DNA from: Holophaga sp.
GTDB lineage: Bacteria; Acidobacteriota; Holophagae; Holophagales; Holophagaceae
Reading direction: 5' to 3'
DNA: 14,418 bases
Assembly: GCA_031292735.1 (NCBI GenBank)
Contig: JARLGP010000178.1
Coordinates: forward strand, 1-14,418
Shown: one piece after another, positions 8,644 to 14,418 of the stretch
How positions within the stretch are numbered: position 1 is the stretch's first letter
Layout: each line of letters begins with the position of its first letter
The notes under the pieces: model-generated
Seen by the model: only the letters and a program-made list of their open reading frames with translations
Databases searched by the model: none
Told to the model about the DNA's origin: nothing
Made by a program: the position numbers and the translations under genes

Positions 8644-9870
8644 ATGCCTGCTGAGAATCCAATGAAGATGGATTATCGGATTTTGTACCTCGAAGACCGG
8701 GAGGAAGAGGTCGGGCCGGTGGCCGATCTCCTCCGGCGCGAGTATCTGCCCGCCGGGCTGGCCTGGGTGAGGGGCCAGCAAGCCTTCCAGAACGCGCTGA
8801 AGGAGGGCTGGAGCTACGATGTCCTGCTGGTGGCCGATCCGCTGGCGGGATTTTCCGGCCAGGATGCGCTGACCCTGGCCAAACGGCGCTGCCCGAACCT
8901 GCCGGTGATCCTGCTGATCGACCAGGCGAATGCCGAACTGGCCGCGGAATACCTGCGCCAGGGGGCCGCGGAGGTGGTGGCCCGGTCCGGCCTGGCCCTG
9001 CTCGCCCCGGCCGTCCGGCGCGCCCTGCGGGAGGCCAGGGGCCTGGCCAGCCTGCGCGAGGCCGAGGCGGAGAACGCCCGACTGGCCTCGCTGCTGCGGA
9101 CCGTCCTGGAGTCCACCTCCGAAGGCATCCTGGTGGTGGACCTGGCGGGAAGGATCGCCACCTACAACCGCAAGTTCATGTCGCTGTGCGGCATCCCGGA
9201 GTACGTCATGGCCCCCATGGACCTGGAGCGGGTGCTCCGGTTCCTGCAGGACCAGTTCGCTGACCCGGAAACCTTCCTGAGCGAGACCCGGGCCCTGGGC
9301 GACCGCGCCGAGCGCAGGGCCCTGGGCTTCCTGGTGGGCAAGGACCAGCGCACCATCGAGGCCTACGGCCGGTCCCAGCGCATGGGCAAGGAGTCCGTGG
9401 GCAAGGTGTTCAGCTTCGTGGACGTCACCGAGCGGGACCCGGCCCACGACCCGATGCCCGAGACCCTGGCCGTGCCGCCGGACCTGATGGAGGCGGCCCG
9501 GGCGGGGCGGGTGGTGCCCTGGTACCTCACCGAGGAGGAGCTGGTGGTCTCCGATAAAGGGCTGGCACTGCTGGGCCTGCCCTTGGGCGGACTGCCCCGG
9601 GACCTGGCCGGCCTGGAGGCGCTGATCCATCCGGAGGACCTGGACCGGTTCCGCCGCAGCCTGGAGCACCCCCGCACCGCCCCGTTCGAGCTGCGCATGC
9701 GCAAGGGCGACGGCTCCTGGATCGCCACCCGGTGGAACATGAAGAAGGGCGCGGAAGGCTACCGCGGCGTGTTCAGCGAGCGCCCCGGAAGATCCGCGCC
9801 CGGCGACGGCCAGGCCCCCGAACAGGCCACCCCGAGCTTCAACTTCAAGGTGCAGGTGCTTCAGGATTGA
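8644..9870 (+). CDS. Receiver-like domain followed by two PAS domains, no output domain
   Basis: A 408-residue cytoplasmic sensory protein. Numbering is from the ATG at 8644. Residues 11-128 look like a response-regulator receiver: acidic pair E17-D18, the third strand YDVLLVADPLAGFSG, and the closing GAAEVVARSGLALL. Aligned to ordinary receivers, the phospho-acceptor site is A64 with an aspartate one place later (D65), and the conserved Thr and Lys positions are also changed (Lys to R114), so it may not be phosphorylated normally. A coiled-coil linker (about 127-152) leads to a PAS domain (152-265, STSEGILVVDLAGRIATYN) and a second PAS (about 285-378, HPEDLDRF, GDGSWI). There is no histidine kinase, GGDEF, EAL or DNA-binding domain. 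Starts at 8662 and 8668 are also possible and would place the receiver closer to the N-terminus; none has a strong ribosome site. The 3' end overlaps ybaK. Confidence 0.82.
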   Translation: MPAENPMKMDYRILYLEDREEEVGPVADLLRREYLPAGLAWVRGQQAFQNALKEGWSYDVLLVADPLAGFSGQDALTLAKRRCPNLPVILLIDQANAELAAEYLRQGAAEVVARSGLALLAPAVRRALREARGLASLREAEAENARLASLLRTVLESTSEGILVVDLAGRIATYNRKFMSLCGIPEYVMAPMDLERVLRFLQDQFADPETFLSETRALGDRAERRALGFLVGKDQRTIEAYGRSQRMGKESVGKVFSFVDVTERDPAHDPMPETLAVPPDLMEAARAGRVVPWYLTEEELVVSDKGLALLGLPLGGLPRDLAGLEALIHPEDLDRFRRSLEHPRTAPFELRMRKGDGSWIATRWNMKKGAEGYRGVFSERPGRSAPGDGQAPEQATPSFNFKVQVLQD

Positions 9871-10348
9871 GCGCCGCCTCCACCGGGGTCGGGTTCAGGG
9901 CCCGCACCAGCGCGGCCGGCGCCAGGGCCACCAGGAACCCCCGGCTGCCGCCGTTGATGAAGATCTGCTCCAGGTCGAGGATGCTCTTTTCCACGTAGAC
10001 CGGCATGGCCTTGCGGGTGCCGAACGGGCTGGTGCCGCCCACCAGGTAGCCGGAGTGACGGTTGGCCACCTCGGGCTTGCAGTTGTGCACCGACTTGGCC
10101 CCGATCTGCCGGGCCAGGGCCTTGGTGCTCACCTCCAGGTCCCCGTGCATGAGCATCACCAGCGGCTTGCCGGCCTCGTCCTCCATGATCAGGGTCTTCA
10201 CCACCCAGTGCTCCGGCACCTCCAGCTCCCGGGCGCAGACTTTAGTTCCGCCGTGTTCCTCGTAGCGGTACAGATGCTCGGTGTAGGGCAGCTTCAGCCC
10301 CTTCAGGAGCCGGGTGGCCGAGGTGGAGGGGTAGGAGACGTGAGTCAT
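9845..10348 (-). CDS. ybaK: YbaK/EbsC family Cys-tRNA(Pro) deacylase-like protein
   Basis: YbaK-type proteins hydrolyse mischarged Cys-tRNA(Pro) in trans and so guard translation fidelity. The 167 residues fit the family (about 155-160). Key features are VVKTLIM (49-55), whose K51 matches the catalytically important lysine, LEVSTKALARQIGAK (71-85), GYLVGGTSPFG (100-110) and the C-terminal INGGSRGFLVAL. The ATG at 10348 has a G-rich stretch upstream on its strand. It is read leftward, tail-to-tail with the receiver/PAS gene, sharing its last 26 bases with that gene. The tRNA specificity within the YbaK/ProX/EbsC superfamily cannot be decided from sequence by eye. Confidence 0.92.
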   Translation of the reverse strand: MTHVSYPSTSATRLLKGLKLPYTEHLYRYEEHGGTKVCARELEVPEHWVVKTLIMEDEAGKPLVMLMHGDLEVSTKALARQIGAKSVHNCKPEVANRHSGYLVGGTSPFGTRKAMPVYVEKSILDLEQIFINGGSRGFLVALAPAALVRALNPTPVEAALNPEAPAP

Positions 10349-10425
10349 GCCGCCATTCTACCCCCCGCCCGGCCGGGCCCGGCGCGGAAATTCCTTGCCA
10401 GCCGGCCGCGCCTGTGCCAGGGTAG

Positions 10426-10605
10426 TGCTACCGATGGAGGAGCGATTCCCATCAGTAACCTGCGGGAGGGCGATGAGCCCGGTGAGAGCAGGCGAAAGGG
10501 GTGGATCGCCGAAGGGTTCGCGTATCATCAGCGCGCACCTTGGACGCCAGGGCTAACACCCTGCGGCTGTCGCGGCATCCCGTTGCCGCGAAGTGCCTGA
10601 AGACG
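10426..10605 (+). ncRNA. Lysine riboswitch (L box) aptamer
   Basis: The conserved core and helices of the lysine riboswitch can be followed. The J1/2 element AGGAGCG is at 10438-10444, followed by AGTAAC (10454-10459). P2 has an inner stem CCTGC/GCAGG (10459-10463 with 10488-10492), capped by GGGC/GCCC (10468-10471 with 10477-10480), plus a GA-rich kink. The base of P2 pairs GCGAT/ATCGC (10442-10446 with 10505-10509). The hallmark GAAAGGGG and GCCGAAG (10508-10514) are present. P3 closes with AAGG/CCTT (10512-10515 with 10538-10541), P4 is CAGGG/CCCTG (10548-10552 with 10559-10563) and P5 is CGCGGCA/TGCCGCG (10571-10577 with 10584-10590). P1 is not obvious by eye, so the outer ends are approximate. 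It sits directly ahead of a dap/lysC operon, the expected target. TTGCCA at 10395-10400 is a possible -35 box upstream; I see no matching -10. Confidence 0.92.
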
Positions 10606-10641
10606 AACATCCTGACCCTTAGGGGTACCATGGTGGGTTCA

Positions 10642-10668
10642 AAGGCTTCCCTCGAAATTGGAGGTCTT
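10642..10668 (+). promoter_or_regulatory. Ribosome-site sequestering hairpin, expression platform of the lysine riboswitch
   Basis: Bases 10642-10650 (AAGGCTTCC) can pair continuously with 10660-10668 (GGAGGTCTT), giving 9 pairs including two G-U and a 9-base loop. The 3' arm contains the whole Shine-Dalgarno GGAGG (10660-10664) of the downstream gene, 5 bases before its GTG start at 10670. No T-run follows, so this fits control of translation, not termination. A competing pairing exists: GAAgtGCCT just after P5 (about 10590-10598) can pair with AGGCTTC (10643-10649), which would free the ribosome site when lysine is low. The pairings are read from sequence; the switching model is inferred. 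Confidence 0.65.
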
Positions 10669-10669
10669 C

Positions 10670-11713
10670 GTGCAACCCACCGCGTCCCACCCACCCACGG
10701 CTCCCGACCCAGTCCTGGGGCTCCTGACCGACCTGTGCGCCCTGGATTCCACGTCCGGCCGGGAGGCGGAACTGCTGCCCGTGCTGCTGCCCGCCCTGCG
10801 TTCCCGGGGCGCCCGGGTGGATGTGCGGCAGTTGGACTCGGGCCGCTGCAACGTGCTGGCCACCTGGGGCGAGCCGCGCATCCTGTTCTCCACCCACCTG
10901 GACACGGTGCCCCCGTTCCTGCCGCCCCGGCGGGAAGGGGACCTGCTGTTCGGCCGGGGCGCCTGCGACGCCAAGGGCCAGATGGTGGCCCAGTGGCTGG
11001 CGCTGGACCGGCTCCTGGCCGAGGGCCGCAGCGACTTCGCCTGGCTGGGGGTGGCCGGGGAGGAGACCGACAGCCTGGGCGCCCAGGAAGTCTGCCACTG
11101 GGCCGACCGGTTCACCGGGTGCCGGGCGCTGATCAACGGCGAGCCCACCGAGCTCAAGCTGGCCGCGGGCCAGCGCGGAGTGGAGAACCTGCTGCTCACC
11201 TGCCGGGGCCGGGCCGCCCACGGCGGCACCCCGGAACTGGGCCACAGCGCCCTGCTCGACCTGCTGGACTGGCTGGAGGCCATGCGCCGCCTGCCCCTGG
11301 GGCGCGACCCCGACCTGGGCCCCGAGGTGTGGAACCTGGGCACCCTCCAGGGCGGCACGGCGGTGAACATCGTGCCGGACCAGGCCCAGGCCATGGTGAA
11401 CCTGCGCACCGTGCCCGGCTCCGGCTTCCGCCGGGCCCTGGAGGCCATGCACCCGGCCCAGGGCGAGCTGAAGGTGCTGCTGGCCGACCCGCCCTGCCGC
11501 TACCCCGAGATCCCCGGCTTCGACCGGGCGCCCATGCCGTTCGGCTCCGACCTGCCCATGCTGGGCGGGCTGGTGCCCAGCGCCGCCCTGGTGCTGGCCG
11601 GCCCGGGCAGCATCCGGGTGGCCCACACCGACCGGGAACGGATCGCCCTGGCCGACCTGCTCGCCGGAGCGGAGCTCAACCACCGTCTGGCCTTGCACTT
11701 TCTGGAACAATGA
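10670..11713 (+). CDS. M20-family zinc amidohydrolase, DapE/ArgE/LysK type, probably lysine pathway deacylase
   Basis: A cytoplasmic di-zinc metallohydrolase of 347 residues. All expected metal ligands are visible: H76 in STHLDTV with catalytic D78, bridging D100 in GRGACDAKG, general base E131 and ligand E132 in AGEETDS, E158 in NGEPTE, and H319 in VAHTDRE. The lid domain shows AAHGGTPE with H184. The GTG start at 10670 is chosen because GGAGG lies 5 bases before it; the in-frame TTG at 10658 lacks such a site. As first gene after a lysine riboswitch and ahead of lysC-dapB-dapA, it most likely removes the succinyl or acetyl group from acylated diaminopimelate. The family includes DapE, acetylornithine deacetylase and LysK, and dapD is not in the window, so the exact substrate is unproven. 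Confidence 0.88.
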   Translation: MQPTASHPPTAPDPVLGLLTDLCALDSTSGREAELLPVLLPALRSRGARVDVRQLDSGRCNVLATWGEPRILFSTHLDTVPPFLPPRREGDLLFGRGACDAKGQMVAQWLALDRLLAEGRSDFAWLGVAGEETDSLGAQEVCHWADRFTGCRALINGEPTELKLAAGQRGVENLLLTCRGRAAHGGTPELGHSALLDLLDWLEAMRRLPLGRDPDLGPEVWNLGTLQGGTAVNIVPDQAQAMVNLRTVPGSGFRRALEAMHPAQGELKVLLADPPCRYPEIPGFDRAPMPFGSDLPMLGGLVPSAALVLAGPGSIRVAHTDRERIALADLLAGAELNHRLALHFLEQ

Positions 11714-11754
11714 ATACCCCCTGCCGCCCTTTTAATCCCTTCAGGAGCCTCCCC

Positions 11755-11883
11755 ATGTCACCCATCCCGGTAACCGTCCTCGGCGCCACAGGCGTTGTGG
11801 GCCAGCGTTTCATCCGCCGCCTGGCGGGCCACCCCATGTTCCAGGTCACCCGCATCGCCGCCAGCCAGGGGGTGTTGCGATGA
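11755..11883 (+). pseudogene. asd: Remnant of aspartate-semialdehyde dehydrogenase: N-terminal 42-codon open frame
   Basis: A short open frame with a full start signal (AGGAG at 11743-11747, 7 bases before ATG) encodes 42 residues. The first ~37 residues read as the N-terminus of Asd: VTVLGATGVVGQRF (6-19) is the Rossmann dinucleotide loop typical of this enzyme, followed by a helix and the second strand ending in IAAS. The rest of Asd, including the catalytic cysteine, is absent. The frame then passes through AGGGGG (11867-11872), the ribosome site of lysC, and stops in an ATGA overlap with the lysC start. The pattern looks like an in-frame internal deletion that kept both ends of asd and the coupling to lysC. 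Alternatives are an assembly collapse or a coupling leader peptide. Catalysis by this piece is not possible. Confidence 0.8.
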
Positions 11884-13232
11884 TCGTTCTGAAGTTCGGC
11901 GGAAGTTCCGTGGCCGATGCGGCCTGCATGCGCGAAGTGGCCGCCCTGGTCACCGAGGCGCTGCCCAACGCGCCGCTGGTGGTGCTGTCCGCCACCGCCA
12001 AGACCACCGACACCCTGTTCGAGGCCGCCCGCCGCGCCGAGCGGGGCGACCTGGGCGGCGCCATGGAGCTGCACCGCGGCCTGGTCCAGCGCCACCGGGG
12101 CATCGCCCAGGACCTGATGCCCCAGGGCCTTCCGGCGGAGCTGGACACCGCCCTGGTGGAGCTGGGCGGCGAACTGGAGCTGCTGCTGCGCGGCGTGGCC
12201 ATGCTGCACGAGCTGAGCCCGCGCAGCATGGACGCCATCGCCAGCGTGGGCGAGCGGCTGTCCACCCGTATCCGGGCCGCGCACTGGGGCGCCGCCTGGG
12301 TGGATGCGCGCACCGTGGTGCGCACCGACGGCGTGCACGGCAACGCCCAGCCCGCCTTCAAGGAACTGACCGCGCTGGCCCGGCAGCACCTGGCCCCGAA
12401 CCTGGGCGCCGGCCGGGCGGTGGTGACCCAGGGCTACATCGGCGCCACCGCCAGCGGCCTCACCACCACCCTGGGCCGGGGCGGCAGCGACTACAGCGCC
12501 GCCCTCTACGGCGCCGCCCTGGGCGCCGCGGACATCCAGATCTGGACCGATGTGGAAGGCGTGCTCACCTGCGATCCGCGGGTGGTGCCCGAGGCCCAGC
12601 CCATCGCCGAGCTGAGCTTCGCCGAGGCGGCGGAACTGGCGGCGTTCGGCGCCAAGGTCTTGCACCCGGCCACCATCCAGCCGGCGGTCGAGGCCGGCAT
12701 CCCGGTCACGGTGCGCCACACCCGCCGCCCTCACGGCCGGTTCACCACCATCACCGCCGCCGTGATCACCGGCCGGCCGGTCACGGCCCTGGCCCAGCGC
12801 GGCCCCATCACCGTGCTCACCGTCACCTCGGCGCACATGCTCAACCAGAGCGGGTTCCTGGCCAGCCTGTTCCAGGTGTTCTCCCGGCACAAGATCAGCG
12901 TCGATCTCATCGCCACCGCCGAGGTGAGCGTGTCCCTGACGGTGGACGCCGACGCGCCGCTGGACGCCCTGCTGGAAGACCTGGCGGCCTTCGCCACCGT
13001 GGGCATCGCCCGGGACCGGGCCATCGTCGCCATCGTCGGCGAGCGGCTCAAGCTCACCCCCGGCGTGACCGGGCGCTGCTTCGGCGCCATGCGCGACATC
13101 AACATCGAAATGATCAGCATGGGCGCCAACGAGATCAACCTGAGCTTCGTGGTGCGCCAGGAGGACGCCAAGCCGGCCCTGCGGGCCCTGCACGCCGCGC
13201 TGTTCGAGGCCGGAAGCGAGGCCCGGTCATGA
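11880..13232 (+). CDS. lysC: Aspartate kinase, monofunctional, LysC (AK-III) type
   Basis: Phosphorylates aspartate to aspartyl-4-phosphate, the first committed step to lysine, threonine and methionine. The 450 residues match the E. coli lysine-sensitive enzyme (449). The catalytic domain has KFGGSSV (5-11, with K5), SVGERLS (122-128), the nucleotide-binding GRGGSDYSA (199-207) and TDVEGVLTCDPR (223-234). Two C-terminal ACT domains follow (about 309-357 and 381-445). The effector segment MLNQSGFL (320-327) and ISVDLIATAEVSV (339-351) resemble the lysine site of AK-III, so lysine feedback is likely in addition to the riboswitch. The ATG overlaps the stop of the asd remnant (ATGA) and has its own AGGGGG site 7 bases upstream. 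The stop overlaps dapB by 4 bases. Confidence 0.97.
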   Translation: MIVLKFGGSSVADAACMREVAALVTEALPNAPLVVLSATAKTTDTLFEAARRAERGDLGGAMELHRGLVQRHRGIAQDLMPQGLPAELDTALVELGGELELLLRGVAMLHELSPRSMDAIASVGERLSTRIRAAHWGAAWVDARTVVRTDGVHGNAQPAFKELTALARQHLAPNLGAGRAVVTQGYIGATASGLTTTLGRGGSDYSAALYGAALGAADIQIWTDVEGVLTCDPRVVPEAQPIAELSFAEAAELAAFGAKVLHPATIQPAVEAGIPVTVRHTRRPHGRFTTITAAVITGRPVTALAQRGPITVLTVTSAHMLNQSGFLASLFQVFSRHKISVDLIATAEVSVSLTVDADAPLDALLEDLAAFATVGIARDRAIVAIVGERLKLTPGVTGRCFGAMRDINIEMISMGANEINLSFVVRQEDAKPALRALHAALFEAGSEARS

Positions 13233-13993
13233 CCGACCGGACGGTTTCGACGGACCGGGCGCCCATGCGGGTCGGCATCTTCGGACGCGGCCGCCTGGGC
13301 TCCGCCATCGCCCAGGAAGTGCGGGCCGCGGGCGACCTGGAGCTGGTCTGGCACCTGGACCTGGAGGACGGCCCGCCCCCGGCCGGCGCCGAGCTGGCCT
13401 TCGACGCCAGCGTCGCCGGCGCGGTCCCCGGCCACCTGGACTGGGCCCTGGCCACCGGCACCGATCTGGTGATCGGCGCCACCGGCTGGTCCCTGCCCGA
13501 TCTCCAGGCCCGCATCCAGGGCCGCATCGCCGTGCTGACCTCGCCCAACTTCAGCCTGGCGGTGGCGCTCATGGCCCGGCTGTCCCTGGTGCTGGGCCGG
13601 TTCGCCGCCCTGGACCCGGAACTGGACCCCTTCATCACCGATCACCACCACCGGCTCAAGGCCGACGCTCCCAGCGGCACCGCCAAGCGGCTGGCCGCCG
13701 CGGTCATGGCCGGCTGCCCGCGCAAGACCGCCTGGACCCTGGACACCCCGGCCCCCGAGCAGCTGAGCATCGGCGTGCTGCGGGCCGGGTCGGAGTTCGG
13801 CGCCCACACCGTGGGCCTGGACGGCCCCGCCGAGGTGCTGGAGCTCACCCACCGGGCCCGCTCCCGGGGCGTGTTCGCCCGGGGCGCGGTGCTTTCCGCC
13901 CGCTGGGTGCGCGGCCGCAAGGGCCTGTTCACCTTCGATCAGTACGCCCAGGAAACCCTGGATCCGCTTTTCCAATTCGGAGACCCGTCATGA
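13229..13993 (+). CDS. dapB: 4-hydroxy-tetrahydrodipicolinate reductase DapB
   Basis: Reduces the DapA product to tetrahydrodipicolinate using NAD(P)H. The 254 residues are slightly shorter than E. coli DapB (273). The N-terminal nucleotide loop is VGIFGRGRLGSAI (15-27). GATGW (83-87) and SPNFSLAVALM (105-115) line the active site. The signature HHRLKADAPSGTA (140-152) carries the catalytic pair H140 and K144. GAHTVGL (191-197) and the C-terminal RARSRGVFARGAV stretch complete the family pattern. The ATG at 13229 overlaps the lysC stop (ATGA) and has GAGG upstream. An internal ATG at 13265, directly before the nucleotide loop, is an alternative start. The stop overlaps the dapA start by 4 bases, so lysC, dapB and dapA are translationally coupled. 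Confidence 0.96.
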   Translation: MTDRTVSTDRAPMRVGIFGRGRLGSAIAQEVRAAGDLELVWHLDLEDGPPPAGAELAFDASVAGAVPGHLDWALATGTDLVIGATGWSLPDLQARIQGRIAVLTSPNFSLAVALMARLSLVLGRFAALDPELDPFITDHHHRLKADAPSGTAKRLAAAVMAGCPRKTAWTLDTPAPEQLSIGVLRAGSEFGAHTVGLDGPAEVLELTHRARSRGVFARGAVLSARWVRGRKGLFTFDQYAQETLDPLFQFGDPS

Positions 13994-14418
13994 CCCCGTC
14001 CGCTGGAATGCCCGCCCTCCTCACCGGCATGTTCGTCGCCCTGGCCACCCCCTTCACCGCCGACGGCGATGTGGACCTGCCGGGGTTCCGCCAGCTCATG
14101 CGCCACGTGGTCGACGGCGGCGCCGACGGCGTGGTGGTGCTGGGCTCCACCGGCGAGGCCGCCACCATCGTGGACGCCGAGCGGGACGCCCTGATCGCGG
14201 CCTGCCTGGAGGAGGCCGGCGGCCCCACGGTCATCGTCGGCAGCGGCTCCAACGCCACCGGCCTGGCCGGGGCCTGGACCCGCCGGGCCCAGGTGCTGGG
14301 CGCCCACGGCGCCCTGGTGGTGACCCCCTACAAAAAAAACCCCACCCCGGGCGGGCTGGTGGCCCACAAACATGCCCTCACCGAGGCGGCCCCCGGCCTT
14401 CCGGTTTTGATATACAAC
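13990..14418 (+). CDS. dapA: 4-hydroxy-tetrahydrodipicolinate synthase DapA, 3' end cut off by window edge
   Basis: Condenses pyruvate with aspartate semialdehyde in the first step specific to the diaminopimelate branch. 143 codons are visible, about half of the usual ~290. The TIM-barrel start FVALATPFTADGDVD (15-29) and the carboxylate-binding GSTGEAATI (51-59) are typical. The motif that normally reads VTPYYNKP reads VTPYKKNP here, so the second tyrosine, used in the proton relay of characterised enzymes, is replaced by lysine within a run of eight A's. The next motif LIYN is reached at the window edge; the Schiff-base lysine lies beyond. The start overlaps dapB (ATGA). Identity is certain, but the sequence of the last 100 bases may contain errors. 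Confidence 0.93.
   Translation, partial: MTPSAGMPALLTGMFVALATPFTADGDVDLPGFRQLMRHVVDGGADGVVVLGSTGEAATIVDAERDALIAACLEEAGGPTVIVGSGSNATGLAGAWTRRAQVLGAHGALVVTPYKKNPTPGGLVAHKHALTEAAPGLPVLIYN

Noticed and set aside
10621..10669. Intrinsic terminator as the riboswitch output
   Set aside because: No GC-rich hairpin followed by a T-run exists between the aptamer and the gene; the only clear hairpin covers the ribosome site.
10501..11883. 460-codon open frame covering the riboswitch and the dapE-like gene in another frame
   Set aside because: The stretch is out of frame with the M20 enzyme and Pro/Gly/Arg-rich. Only its last 42 codons, which have their own ribosome site and Asd similarity, are meaningful, and these are reported separately.
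11795..13228. Frame extension upstream of dapB through lysC
   Set aside because: The region is lysC in another frame; dapB starts at the ATGA overlap at 13229, with GAGG upstream.

Overview
The window is about 70% GC, tightly packed and bacterial. An Acidobacteriota member of the Holophagae (Geothrix/Holophaga type) would fit: the base composition, a CbcL-like multiheme cytochrome, a large PknB-type kinase with a helical-repeat exterior, and a lysine-riboswitch dap operon all agree. That placement is an inference from gene content only. Both ends are cut inside genes (lon on the left, dapA on the right). The last ~100 bases look unlike the rest, so the right edge may be a contig end.

Layout. 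(1) Positions 1-3873, minus strand: greA, clpX and lon, read right to left as one probable proteostasis/transcription-fidelity operon. lon is cut just past its catalytic serine. (2) 3874-4239: a divergent spacer. (3) 4240-5993, plus strand: an inner-membrane nonaheme c-type cytochrome fused to a cytochrome b domain (CbcL-like), closed by a strong intrinsic terminator. (4) 6101-8590: a membrane Ser/Thr kinase whose C-terminal exterior carries a repeated G-x-D-P motif. (5) 8644-9870: a degenerate receiver + two-PAS protein with its own perfect -10 box. It converges on and overlaps (6) ybaK (9845-10348, minus strand). (7) 10349-14418, plus strand: a lysine riboswitch followed by an M20 deacylase (dapE-like), a 42-codon remnant of asd, lysC, dapB and dapA, joined by 4-base ATGA overlaps from the asd remnant onward.

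How the genes work together. The right-hand third is a lysine/diaminopimelate operon controlled by lysine. The riboswitch is followed by a hairpin that can bury the ribosome binding site of the first gene, which points to translational control. LysC makes aspartyl phosphate, DapA and DapB make tetrahydrodipicolinate, and the M20 enzyme would remove the acyl group late in the pathway. The asd step that should sit between LysC and DapA is present only as a short open frame that starts like Asd and ends at the lysC start.

The most interesting items are this asd remnant, the riboswitch with its visible expression platform, the CbcL-like cytochrome with exactly nine haem motifs and nine spare histidines, the kinase repeat, the receiver with a displaced aspartate, and the altered active-site motif of DapA at the window edge. 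I found no mobile element, CRISPR array, tRNA or rRNA.
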